Shown one piece after another: positions 47,775 through 59,093 of a stretch of DNA of 64,000 nucleotides. Each line of letters begins with the position of its first letter. Within the stretch, counting starts at the first letter, position 1. Both the position numbers and the translations under genes were made by a program. The DNA is taken from contig NC_135713.1 of the NCBI RefSeq assembly GCF_964656455.1, positions 192,876,187-192,940,186 on the forward strand. The letters run 5' to 3'. Under the pieces are notes generated by a model that saw nothing but the letters and a program-made list of their open reading frames with translations, was not told the DNA's origin and did no database searches. Source of the stretch: Halichoerus grypus. Taxonomy: Eukaryota > Chordata > Mammalia > Carnivora > Phocidae.

Positions 47775-48698
47775 CCTTGCTGGTAAGAAGCCATCAGGAA
47801 CCAAAATAAAGGTGACTGACTGGAGAAACTATCTGCCACAAATGTGATAAAGGGTTGATGTTATTGATGTATGAAGAGCCCACTCAAGTCATTACAATGA
47901 GCACTGAGATCTGAACAGAGGTGCAAAGGATATAAACGGGCATTTTATAAAAGAGGAAACCAGTAAATGAGATTTTTACTTGTACACCTCCATCTACCAT
48001 GTTCCAGGAGGGGAAACTTGGTCATTCATTGAAAGGAATTGATCAAATCTAAAGGACAAAACCACAGAGCTCATTAAACTTAGCATTCACTGAATCTTGA
48101 GCTGCAGCTTGCACGGGGTAACCTGAGTTGGCTAGCCTGGCTCATCTGGGTCAGGTGTAGTGTCTCCAGCCAGCTTGGGAGGCCTTGAGCTTCTGGGGTG
48201 ATCCCACCGCTCCAGGGTGGGGCATCTGATGACTCAGCCAGATGAAGTGACTCATGGACCAGTCTCGGGGACAAGCCATTGGGTGGTGATCAGGGACGCC
48301 CTGAGAGGTTCCACCAGCGAGGAAGATGCTACTTTCTAGAGCTGGGTGGGGAACAATAGTTTTCTCAGATAACTGGTCCCTCTTAGAAGAGGGGTTCTGA
48401 CGTTTTGGGACTTTCTAAGGGCAACAGACCATTAGCATATCTAAGGTTAGAGAATATCACCACCAAGTCCTAAGCCTTGAAGGATGAATGGGGACTCTGA
48501 TCTGCCCAAAATAAAATCCTGCGCATCGTTGGGGAGATGTCAAAGATTTGAAGAACCTCAATCTTGGATGCCTTTGCCAAGAGCTCCCTGAGGCACAGGG
48601 TCCTCAGTCAGAATGAAAAGAGGCCCCTTCTCTATAGGCAGTAAATATCTAAGTGGGGCCAGGCTACCCACACAGCAGAGGTCCTGCTGAGCTCATTC

Positions 48699-48740
48699 TT
48701 TTTTTTTTTTTTTAAGATTTTATTTTTAAGTAATGTTTAC
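48699..48740 (-). mobile_element. CanSINE tail stub
   Basis: A T-run then AAGATTTTATTTTTAAGTAA, the 3' end of a short-form CanSINE with everything else missing. Confidence 0.6.
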
Positions 48741-49720
48741 ATCCAATTAGAATAAAAGAAAGAACATAAATGAAGGCAATTAAAGAAGGGGAAATGGCAG
48801 CACACATTTTAAAAATGAAAATAAAGACTAAATTTAGATTAAAATTACGATAAATTATAAAAGTTACAATTATAAGAAGGAAAGATTGAAAGAAAACAAG
48901 CACAATGTAAAAAGTCAGAAAGATAGAAGGATAACATAGGCAAATATATTTGAAATGGACTTCAAAAGGTTAGAAATAATAAAATGATCCTCTGGGCTAC
49001 TTTTACTAAGTCTAAAATTATCTGTAAGTCTGTAAGTCTAAAATTATCTCAAGTTAAAATATTAATTAAATGAAAAGCTGACATGAATCTGGGGCAAAAA
49101 GTAAAAGTAAAAATAACAAAACACTATAAAGATATAAATAAATACATGTAAATAAGTCAACTTGTGTTTATTATATATATTTACTTACATATACTTACAT
49201 TTACATGTGTGTATTTATTATGTATACTTATGTAACTATGTAATAAATCAATTGAATACATGTAAAATAAATCAAGACAGAGCTGAGATTTTTAAAGGGT
49301 TAGAAATAAAAATCAAGACCAAAAATTACAGAAGGGTAAAGAGAGGAAGTAGAAACAAACAAAACAGGAGAGTTTCAGAGATAAGAGTAAAAATAAATAT
49401 AAAGTAGAAAATAAATAATATGAGATGAGTAATTTAAAAGGAAGGTATTGGGGCGCCTGGCTGGCTCAGTCAGTAGAGAATGTGACTCTTGATCTTGGGG
49501 TCTTGAGTTTGAGCCCCGCGTTGGGGGTAGAGATTGCTTAAAAATAAAATCTTTAAAAGGAAGATAACAAAGTAAAAGACAGAAGACTCAAATTGCAGAG
49601 ATAAAAAATGAAAATAATAGAATAACCCAAAGTGGCACGAATGGACCAGAGCAAAATGGCATACTCAGACGTGCAGAAATTCAAAGTTAGTAGGAGTTAC
49701 TTTTAAAATCATGAACTAAA
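48740..49720. repeat. A-rich, purine-biased block
   Basis: About 1 kb strongly enriched in A with very little C on the + strand; AAAAGTAAAAGTAAAAATAA is typical. It may be the decayed A-rich remains of L1, but I cannot align it to one. A SINE sits at 49450-49556. Confidence 0.6.
49450..49556 (+). mobile_element. CanSINE, short form
   Basis: GGGGCGCCTGGCTGGCTCAG to AAAAATAAAATC. Flanked by TAAAAGGAAGGTA and TAAAAGGAAGATA. Confidence 0.93.
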
Positions 49721-49958
49721 TATTCTCAATAAAGATGAGGACAGAGTATGAGCAAATGACCATTTCTGGTGGGTTCTGTGGAGCTGGAGCAGCTGGTCCG
49801 GCTGGGGCTCCAGCGGGAGGTGTACATGTTACTCTTCAGCTGTTCGGGATTTCTGAGCCCCAACCTTGGAATGCATACCTGAGGGGCCTGGTGGGGGCCC
49901 CTGAGGTGAGTGGAGGCGCAGCCCTGACCTCCAGGAGGGGCCATTCCACTCAGAGCTA

Positions 49959-49996
49959 GGGGGGAGGGGGGATTCGGGACATTTGGGTCAAGAGTC
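49959..49996 (+). other. G-quadruplex-prone run
   Basis: Runs of G6, G6, G3 and G3 are separated by loops of 1, 4 and 6 bases, 0.7 kb before coding exon 1. Confidence 0.6.
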
Positions 49997-50267
49997 AGTT
50001 TTGCTTCACTGTTGTCTTATGATGGAAAGATCATGGTTGCTTCTCTGTGCTTCATTTTCCTTACCTGCTGATGTCTTCCCTCTCCTGTTTGGTCTTACGC
50101 TTTCCATTAAAAAATTTTTAAAATCAAGCTACTAGTCAGCAGCATTTATATTTTAATGAAGTGGAAAGAGTGCTGGGCTTAACAAGTCAGGCCCGCTGGA
50201 CCTGCCCACCTGGTGGTTTTGAGTAGGACTGGATGTGATACAGGTGAATTAAAAGTGCCCATACAGG

Positions 50268-50473
50268 GGGGCGCCTGGGTGGCTCAGTCGTTAAGCGTCT
50301 GCCTTCGGCTCAGGTCATGATCCCAGGGTCCTGGGATCGAGCCCCGCATCGGGCTCCCTGCTCGGCAGGAAGCCTGGGAAGCCTGCTTCTCCCTCTCCCA
50401 CTCCCCCTGCTTGTGTTCCCTCTCTCGCTGTGTCTCTCTCTATCAAATGAATAAAATCTTAAAAAAAAAAAAA
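50268..50473 (+). mobile_element. Young CanSINE upstream of coding exon 1
   Basis: Full-length copy close to consensus. Identical 17-bp target-site duplications AAAAGTGCCCATACAGG at 50251-50267 and 50474-50490. The second duplication ends 181 bp before the exon 1 acceptor. Confidence 0.97.
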
Positions 50474-50671
50474 AAAAGTGCCCATACAGGTAAACAGGGC
50501 ACATGGGATGAGGTTGGGCATCCCATGGGGAGGGGATAGGGAGGTGGAGAGTTGTCTTCTACGACCCCCTGGGGAGGTGGCACTTCTCTCCCTTCCCCGA
50601 CCCCACCCCCCAAGCGTGTAGGTCCCTCCGCTCAGCATGCCCCGCTCATCCTCCCCATCTCCCTTCCCCAG

Positions 50672-50830
50672 GTGGGCCTTGACCCAGGATGGCTGAGCCC
50701 CGCCAGGAGTTCACCATGATGGAAGATCATGCTGGGGCGTACGGGATGGGGGAGAGGAAAGATCTCCCCTCTCAGGGGGGCTACACCCTACTGCAGGACC
50801 ACGAAGGGGACGTGGACCATGGCCTGAAAG
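50672..50830 (+). CDS. MAPT: MAPT exon 1: start codon and tau residues 1-47
   Basis: The acceptor CCTTCCCCAG lies behind a good pyrimidine tract. There are 17 nt of 5' UTR and then ATG at 50689, with A at -3 and G at +4, a strong start context that matches the position of the human start. It encodes 47 codons plus one base (142 nt), beginning [20 protein letters not shown], and ends at a strong donor (AAAG then GTGAGT, 50831). Tyr18, the Fyn target in human tau, is kept. Relative to human, residues 9, 10 and 17 are changed (E to T, V to M, T to A), and Leu-Pro-Ser is inserted after Asp25, making 47 rather than 44 codons. Human Tyr29 corresponds to Tyr32. This acidic projection-domain segment includes the phosphatase-activating stretch (residues 2-18). 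Expressed as the constitutive start of all tau isoforms. Confidence 0.98.
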
Positions 50831-52084
50831 GTGAGTGCATGGCCAGGCACGCACACACAGCACGCTCAGGCGCTTGCTCCGGGAAGGGCTGGCCGGAGGG
50901 GTGCGCATTTTAAAAGGAATTTTAAATACTTCTGTTGGATTGTCAACAGAGTGAAGCCTCTTAATTTGAAAGGGCTAAGAGAACTCAAAATGTGAGGCTC
51001 TTTGAGAATACTTTTCCAAAGGAGAGTTTGACACGCGTGGACAGCAGCGTGACAAGGACTGCAGGGGGGTTGTCAGTCTGATGAATACAGGGTGCTCACT
51101 TGAGTCTTCAGCCACATCGATTAATCTTTAAACCAGCCGCATGCATTAGCATGCAGAATCCTCGGCTTTGGATGTTATTTGTGTGTCCTCCTTACGAGCC
51201 TGTCTGGGCCCTGTTTCAGCAAGAGTCAGTCAGCTCTGGGATTCCTGCCGTACCTACACTAACAAACTGCATCCTCGAAACCTCTAAATAGTCTATAATA
51301 CAGTCTTTGGGCCAAATTGTCTTGGCCTCCTCCTCTCCCCTACCAAACACATGTGTTTCATTTCACTGACCACGGAGTCTGGGGAGGCCCCTGGAGAACA
51401 CTATGCCCTCTCTCCTGCTTCGGACGCCGTCCTCTGCGTCCTTGCCTGCAGCTCCAAGCGGCCCTAGTGTAAGGATTCCGTCCCTGCCCTCCAGACCCAT
51501 TTCTAAGGAGACAAAATAGCAAACAGCCTGCTCTTGTTCTCTGTTAATGCTAAAAATAATAAAAACACTTTGCAGCCTGGGGTATGGAGTAGTGGCCGGA
51601 AGTGGCAGAGGGTTCATCTGTCCGGGAAGTTTCCCCGCAGGAGGTGGGGTCACCAGCAGGTCCCCTGGGTTGGGGAAGCGTGAGGAGCAATAATCCCTAC
51701 TTGCAGGACTTCTCGGGGGCCTGGTTCCAAAGGTGACTTCTGTCTCTCTGTTTAAGCAGAGAATGTAGGAGTCAGAGGAACCTGGGGATCAGACAAGTGG
51801 GCCCCCGGCTGGAGGAGGTGAAGGAAGAGTGGGTACGCTTTCCTGGGGAGCTCAGAGGCTGCACTGTGGCCTTCTCAGGGCCTCCCAGCCCCAGGTGCTG
51901 GGGGAGGGGAGTGGGGGGAAATATCCATGCCAGCCAGGGGTCCCAGGGAGCCAGACCTGCCCTCCTAATGTCAAGCTCCAAATGGGGGCAAAAAAATGTG
52001 CGTTCTGACCTCTCTCCAACCATAGCCCGGCTCCAGCCAGAGCTGCTAAGTAAGGTGCGGCTCCCAGGGAGGGCAGTGAAGAAA

Positions 52085-52275
52085 TCTGCTTTCTCCTTTC
52101 AGTCCTGCTCGCTCCCTTACTCCCTTTGTCCCCCACTGTCTCCTCCTCTCCCACGTTCTCCTTTTCCTCCTTCCCTCTTTCTCTTCCCACCTTGTTTTTC
52201 TTTCTCCTGCTCTCTCCCCCCCACCCCCTCCCTCTACAGCCCCTTCCCCTTTTCTGTCTCCACCCTGACCCCAGG
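52085..52275 (+). repeat. Polypyrimidine tract, about 190 bp
   Basis: Almost only C and T on the + strand, with small units such as CTCCTCCTCTCCC and CTCCCTCTACAG, 1.3 kb after exon 1. In RNA it would be a strong PTB-type binding platform; as DNA it could form triplex structure. Both are inferred. Confidence 0.8.
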
Positions 52276-52929
52276 CGTGTAGAATGAGAGGGGTGGTGGC
52301 CCCCAGGACTCGATTCCAAAGGTTAGTGGCACCCCAGCTTTCTCCCCACAGCCCTCACTGGCTGAGGCAGCTTGGGGTGGGAGCCAGAGTTTGCCTCATT
52401 CCCTGACTCCCTGACCCCCCCTGACTGGGGCCCTAAGAGCTCCTTCCTCTGAGGACCTGAGCCCACACATCCCCGCGCAAGTCTGTTCTATGTCATGATG
52501 GCCATCGCTGCTTCCAAACTCAAGTGTCCTGATTTGGGTAATAAAGTCTGTGGCCACCCTGCTTATAAGGGAACTTCCTTAAAATGGTAATTCAGGCATT
52601 TTTGTAGAACTCTAGGATTGCAAACGCCTTCACCATCAATGTCTCAGGCAGTGCTCACAGTAAGTGCTAAGGGCAAGTGTCACTTTCCCTGGTTGACAGA
52701 TGACAAGGGGAATTCCCTCTCTGAGTCACAGGCTGCTAGGTGGTGCTGCCCTATCAGAAGGGCTGCTCAGCTCCTTGTCATCCGTTTTGTCCCTTGTCCC
52801 TCAGCCAGGTGCCCTGGGAACCCCTCGTGGGTGGAATCCAACTTAGAATCACCATGTACTGAATTCTGCCCCGTGTGAATTGTGCCAGTGATGCTCTATT
52901 TAGAGTAGGCTGGTTTAAAAATTAAATTT

Positions 52930-53083
52930 AAAATATATACAATGTTGCAAAGAATGTACTGTAACAATGTAGGATGTTAATAATTGGGGAAGCTGGATGT
53001 GGGGTATATTCTCTGGAGTATCTTTGCAATTTTTCTGTAAATCTAGAACTGCTCTCAAATAAAAATTTCATTAAAAAAAAAGT
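52930..53083 (+). mobile_element. L1 3' end
   Basis: TCTTTGCAATTTTTCTGTAA then AAATAAAAATTTCATTAAAA with A-tail. Confidence 0.8.
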
Positions 53084-53258
53084 CTAGGAGAAAAGGTGGT
53101 TTTTACCATTCCTACTTTTTGGAGGAGAAATGAAATTCAATTTGTAAGGTTAGAACAAGTTTACCAAGTTCTTTTGTGTTTCACAATTGTCTCACGTATG
53201 CTTCCTAGAACCACTCAATTCTTTAACATAAAACATGATCAGGAGATTTATGCTAAAA

Positions 53259-53304
53259 CATATATATATATATAAATATGATATAGGTATCATATATATA
53301 TATG
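53259..53304. repeat. AT-rich imperfect palindrome
   Basis: CATATATATATATATA and ATATATATATATG flank a GATATAGGTATC centre. Confidence 0.8.
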
Positions 53305-54928
53305 CAAAATTTAAGTTGCTAACTTTTTGTCACTGTTATGAAAGGAAAACGTTTGTATATAGTTTGTTTACCCAAAGCATATACTTCCTAAGAAAGCAAG
53401 TGATACTTAAGAGATTCCATAGTTCTCATCAAATTTATTCTTGCTTCTAAGGATTTAAAATGAGTTATTTTTATATGGGGAGTGAGCGGTATGACTTGGC
53501 AAGAAGGTGTCACTTTACTAGCAACGTTTTAGATAAGTGACTGACTATCTTGAATAATGACAAGAAACCACGTATAAAATACTAGAACGAAGAGTATTTA
53601 CATGGAGGCTCCCAGTTGGACAAGGATTCGATACAGCCAAGAGCTGCCAGGTGGGAGAGGGGACAGGGGGTTAACTGATAGAATAATGCACCCTAAGGAA
53701 TTAAAAGGTGTTAGTGGGATAACTTCTTAGACCTTCCAGATAAGACATTCAGAAGAGGCTTCTTCCTCCTTCTTTCCCTCCCTCCAAGAAATTTAACAAG
53801 GCTAATGGAAATGGTGAGGATGGCAGGCTCGGGACCGAGCAGGGGAGGGGCTATTCCGGGACAAGCGTGCTTGGGGCACCTCGTGCCTTATGCTTCTGTA
53901 CTCGGACAGTCAAGGCTGATTAGTAATGGCAAGACCCAGCAGACAGTCTGCAGATGCTTCCTCACCATTTGTCCAAAACCTTCTTAAGGCAGTTGGCAGG
54001 TTTTTGCAAGCCCCGGGCTCAGGCTGCTGTGTGTGTGCTGGAAACTGGTTTAGAATGAGCCCTTCTTCTGGCCAGATGGTCGCCCCCAGGGCCGGGTACC
54101 CAGTGCCAGCATTTTAGCAATGGTGTCTGATCTCCCAGTGCAGTTGAACACCCCTTGCCTTTTCTCATTTTGGGGTTCTTCTTCGTGCACAAACCCACCC
54201 CCACCCCCAGACCCTGCCCTGAAAATGTCTCCAAGGCTGCCCCCACCCCGGGTGGAGTGGCTTTCCTGGAGCCCACCAGAGCCTCCTTGGCTCCGGATTC
54301 TGAAAGGACAGTTGTCTTGTGGATAGCCGTGGCATCCGTTTCAGGTGTTACAGAACTGATGTGACTCCAGGTCTGTCGGTCAGTACTTGGAGATCTTTCT
54401 ATGCAAGGAGCTGAGTCAAATCCAGACACACAGCCGGAAGTCCAGTTACAAGTCACGGTGTCTGCCCTGAGCTCATTCCTTTTCAGAGGAAGGAGTTGGA
54501 TCTGAGTGTTTTTCCAGGCGTCTACTTGTCATCGACGAGTGGTAGTGATCTCCCATGAACCTCTCCGTCAGGAAAGACACAGCAGCGGGTTTATTTACAG
54601 CTTGGCTTTGTAGTATCGGCCTCCCTTTTGTCAATATAAGAGCCCTTGCCTCCTTTGAAACCACCAGCTGATTAAAAAGCAGTTTCTCTTCTCACCCAGG
54701 AACGAGCATCTTTGCCTGATGACCCTGGTGTGGGGATGCAGTTGTGTTGGGGTGGGGGTGGGATCGGTCCCCTTGGTGAATTTATCATGTGGCCACGTCC
54801 CATCCATCTGGGTTCCACAGCTGGGGGATTTTCAGGTCTGAAAGACGCTGCTCCCCATTTCCTCCTGAAGCCAAAAGGAGGGGTGGGGAGAGGCCGCCGT
54901 TCTGAGGGGCTCATTGTGTATGTTCCAG

Positions 54929-55015
54929 AATCTCCCCTGCAGACCCCTGCTGATGATGGATCTGAGGAACCGGGCTCTGAAACCTCTGATGCTAAGAGCA
55001 CGCCGACCGCCGAAG
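54929..55015 (+). CDS. MAPT: MAPT exon 2: first N-terminal insert (29 residues)
   Basis: This 87-nt exon encodes [20 protein letters not shown] and then DAKSTPTAE, completing the Glu codon split after exon 1. It is the first acidic insert of the tau projection domain, present in 1N and 2N isoforms and absent from 0N. Relative to human, Thr52-Glu53 are Ala-Asp here, removing one threonine; Ser46 and Thr50 (both followed by Pro) are kept. The acceptor GTATGTTCCAG has a poor pyrimidine tract and the donor GAAG then GTGGGC departs from consensus at +4 and +6. Weak sites fit its known cassette behaviour. A long antisense open frame overlaps it by chance (see findings). Confidence 0.98.
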
Positions 55016-56289
55016 GTGGGCCCTCCTGTCATTGCTTCATTCAGACAGCCGCTCCACGCCTCCAGCCTGCGCTTAGCCATGCTTTCAGCCCTGTGTGCCC
55101 CCCTTCCTGGCTGTGGTGGCTGCCGCCTCTCCCTCTGGCTGAGAGACATGCTTGTTCGGGGCTTTGCAGGACGGGCTCGGGCCCCGGAATGTGACGGGAG
55201 CCAAGCCCTGCTTTGATGCCTTGCTCGCCAGGGCCAGGTTTGGGCACCTTCGTCGTGTGTGGGCTTTGAGGCGGCCGCATTTGCAGAGGCCAGGTTCTGT
55301 GGCAAAGCGGGGCCTGAGCACGGCTCCACAAAGCCCCTGCTCCATGTCGATCGTCCTCCCCATACTCCTTCAGAAGCCCCCACCCACCTTGCTCTTCTCT
55401 CAGGAGCCACCAGGCCCCAGCGCAGCCTTTGGGCTGAGGAAGGGGCCGGCTCAGTGCACATCTCCAAGCTCACATGTTGGGACTGCTCTGGTTTAGTATC
55501 CTTCATTTCTTGGGCTCTAGGCTTGGTCCAGGCCTCTGGACCTTGGCCAGGGTGTTCATTCCAGCACATCTCCTAACCTGTCCTCTCTAGACGTTTGGTG
55601 TCTAGGTTATTATAAAGCTCCTCATGTATTTCCTGAAGAGCTCCTTGGTCCCGATTTCGACTACCTGCTCTTCCCATCTATGTCTGTTGAGACTGCATTT
55701 GATTTCAGATCATGGAAAACCCAACTAGCTGCGGCATAGATATGAAGAGGTTTCTGTGTCTCACATAATAAGACGTCTGGAGGGCAGCAGGTCCCCAGGG
55801 TCATCAGCGCTCTTCTGTCTTTATCTGCTGCCATCCTGAATGGTTGGATTGTTGCTTCATGGTGACAAGATGGCTGTGGCACTTCCAAGCATCACATCTG
55901 CTTTCAGAGCAAGAAGAAAGTAGCAAAGCAAAGTGGCCAAAAGGGCCCTGAAACCAAATGTGTTTCCTTTTTATTAGGAAAGCAAGAGTTTTCCGACAAG
56001 CCCTAGCTAGCTGACTCCCACTTACGTCTCACTGGTCAGAGCTGAGTCTCATGGCCGCCCTGGCTGCAAGCGGGAGGCTGGAACATGGAACATTTTGCTT
56101 TCCGACTCATTAGTCAGAGAAATCAAGGGAGAGGGGCATTGAGGATGGCTTTTGAGTAACCAGTCTGTGGTATCTGCCCTTCCATCTTTCCATCCATCCC
56201 CCAGGAGGCTTCTCAGCACTTCTCCTGGCCCTGCCCATGACTTTGGAGGCTGTCACAGGATGAGAACCTGGCCCAGCATCTCCCCAAGT

Positions 56290-56430
56290 GTCCACTTTTG
56301 AATGAATTCACAAAGCGACTGTCAAGTGCCTGCCAGTTGCTTGGCATAAGGGTGCGTCTGTGGGGAAGAAAGTGGGCGTGGCCCTTCCCCTGTGGTGCTC
56401 AGCCTAGTGAGGAGAATACCCAGGCCTAGT
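56290..56430 (-). repeat. Probable L2 fragment
   Basis: AAGTGCCTGCCAGTTGCTTG then TGGTGCTCAGCCTAGTGAGG. Confidence 0.5.
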
Positions 56431-57074
56431 GCTCTTTGCTCTTCTTAGAGCTGGTAATGCAAGACCTTTCCCGCTGATCTTGTTAGGACAGTTTTGCAAG
56501 TTGCTACCGCCCTGCGAAGATCCTCAGAGCCTAACGCCAGACTTCATGGCAGCCTCCCAAATCAAGGTTTTCAGTGCGCCCATCAACATTATTCTGGAAG
56601 AATCTTCCAGCCAAGTCTTGCTGCACTCTGGATCCTGTACATGTGTGAGCCCCAAGAGCTTCCACTCCCACCCCATGAGGAAGGGGGCCCTGCTGGGGGT
56701 GGGCTTTGCCAGGCTGCTCAGCCTGCTCCCGAGACGACCATAATTAAAATGGGTTCCATTTGACTAAACTGACTCAGGCTCTTGGAAAGCTTTCAAAGCT
56801 GACAACTCCTTATGTCTGCCTGGAACAGCCTGGGAGTGTGCCAGGGCAGTGCTCGGGGAGGACTGCTGATTTGGAAGGGTTAACCCTGATGAGAGGCTGA
56901 CAGCCATTCCTGGTGGTGGGTTTTTACCTCTGGCCTCTGCTCTGAGGACCATCTGTAGGCCTGTAGTCAGGCACCCAACTCTGGACAGGACCAGCCTGTT
57001 CGTTGCCCCCCAGGGGAGTCTGTGCTTCCAACCATCAGTCATGGGCTCAGGGGACAGGGGGCTTGGAGTTGGGA

Positions 57075-57165
57075 GAGCACTTGCTCCCATTTCGCAGATG
57101 AGGAAACTGAGGCCCAGAGAACAAAGGTCTTGCTCAAAGCCTCACAGAGATGATCTGATTTTCAA
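57075..57165 (-). repeat. MIR fragment
   Basis: TCGCAGATGAGGAAACTGAG then GCCCAGAGAACAAAGG. Confidence 0.8.
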
Positions 57166-57455
57166 CATTTCTTCTTTAAAAGCACCTGGGCCCACACCCA
57201 GCAGTCTCTTTTGCTGCAATGTTGACATGGGGGCTGTCCCCAGCAGATGGCCTGGGTGTCTCATGAGCCAATGCCACCAAGCAGGATATGAATGTGCTTC
57301 CTGCGGAGACATCAGGCAAGAGCACGGCTCTGGGCCCTGCTTTGTGGTATTGCTTTTTGCATGCCGCTGAGTCCCCTCCTGCCTCCCCGCCCCTGCCTGC
57401 TCCCACACTAGAAGTAAGGTGAGGGGCTTGGCCTGGCTCATTCTAGCCCCCCTAA

Positions 57456-57818
<363 letters not shown>

Positions 57819-59093
57819 TAGCATGTCAGCTCAGAGCTCTCTGCCGGGTCCTCTGAGGCAGGCCGGTGGCAGATTCTGCCTTCTTCACCCCCAAGCTCAG
57901 TCCCCTCTCCTGCTGGGACTCTGCCCAGTGACAGAGTCACCTCCTAGTGGGGTACCCCAGCATGTGGCAGGTCCAGATGACTAATCCACACCTTTGGAGG
58001 ATCTTAATGGGACAACCCCTAAGGAGTTCAGCAATGTGATCTAGCATCCATTTCTAGGACCGTTGCTTCAAACATGTTTGCATAGAACAGGCATGACCAG
58101 ACTGCCCTGTCAACACAGATGATGGGAGTAGCTCAGTCAGGGTACCGACCAGAAATAGTGGTGACCTCAGGGCCACCAGAGGCCCTCAGAGCTGCCCGTG
58201 CCCTTAGGAAGTGGCGAGCTCAGCCCAGAGAGCTTGCTTTCATCCCCTTCTCGTCCTCCTCTTTGGGCTTACATAAAGATTCAGCTGTTGGCGTGGTGAT
58301 TTGGAGGGTGCTCAACAAGACAGGCAGAAGAGTTCTGGACAAGATTTCAGCAGCAATGGAGAGTGGGGGAAGCATCCCCAGACAGGAGTCTTCATTCCTT
58401 CCTAAAGATGGTGCTCACGGCAGCCATTTGGGAAACTGCAGCCTTTTTCCAGGGTGCCATTTGTGGAGAACACCCACGCAGAAGTCCAGCAGCAACCCCC
58501 CCACCGACTCATCAAAGTAGTTTCTGCTTTGTGAGTTGGTCTTTTGAAATGGAGAGAGGCGGGGCCTCATCCCGACAGTGAAGGTCGTTTGAAGGCTGTG
58601 GAATGACTCATGGGATGAGATCTTGGATAACCCAATTTTTGTCTCCCCCGTCCCAATACAGCTTACTCAGTGGGGGAGCCCTTCCTCTCCCAGGGTGAAA
58701 ACTGTACCTGTTCTTGACTTCGTCATCACTTCTAGGTAACCAAAAGTACTGTAGTCTCTTCAGTCACAAAACGCAGTCTTCGAGTGCTGGGTAGCATGTC
58801 CAGTTCCTTGCAGTAGCCCAAGCTCATTCGGGGTTACAGCCCACCCCTCTGGAGCTGGGGAGGCAGGGGAGACCGGAGGCAGGAAAATTCGTCCTGGATT
58901 GGCACTACTGTGAGACAGCTTCACAACGCTCTGCCGTGTCTAAAGTTGACTCTTTCTCTCGTGGGCACCTGTTTGGAGCTCTTCAAGCCCCTCGATCCCA
59001 GTTATCCCCCCGCAGGTCCCTCCCTCTGCACTGGCTTCCAGCAGACACTTCACTCTCCTCGGCCCCTTGGAATCTGAAGATCCCCCTGTAGGC

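Larger units (their letters stand above)
46640..47990 (+). mobile_element. Old L1 ORF2-end remnant broken by three SINEs
   Basis: CCAGCCAAAATCCCAATGGA, CTCACCTCATGTCATACACC, AATAAATTCCAGATGAATTA, and GGTGCAAAGGATATAAACGG (the L1 GGGCAAAGGATATGAAC segment) appear in L1 order. The reading frame is decayed. Confidence 0.75.
1480..50671 (+). other. MAPT: MAPT intron 0 (49.2 kb)
   Basis: Lies between donor GTAAGC (1480) and the pyrimidine-rich acceptor ending CCTTCCCCAG (50671). Its repeats and candidate regulatory sites are listed separately. I see no recognisable feature in these stretches: 4600-6280, 8800-10500, 12840-14450, 17680-18090, 18960-20200, 22600-23870, 29170-30020, 30700-32180, 32780-33240, 33750-34740, 36140-37550, 41400-42700, 45240-46630 and 48000-48690. 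They are ordinary intronic DNA with only short chance open frames. In humans this intron carries regulatory variation linked to tauopathy; matching positions cannot be assigned without alignment. Confidence 0.9.
50831..54928 (+). other. MAPT: MAPT intron 1 (4.1 kb)
   Basis: Phase 1. Holds the polypyrimidine tract at 52085-52275, an L1 3' end (52930-53083) and AT repeats (53259-53304). I see nothing recognisable in 50910-52080 or 53310-54900. No CanSINE. Confidence 0.9.
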
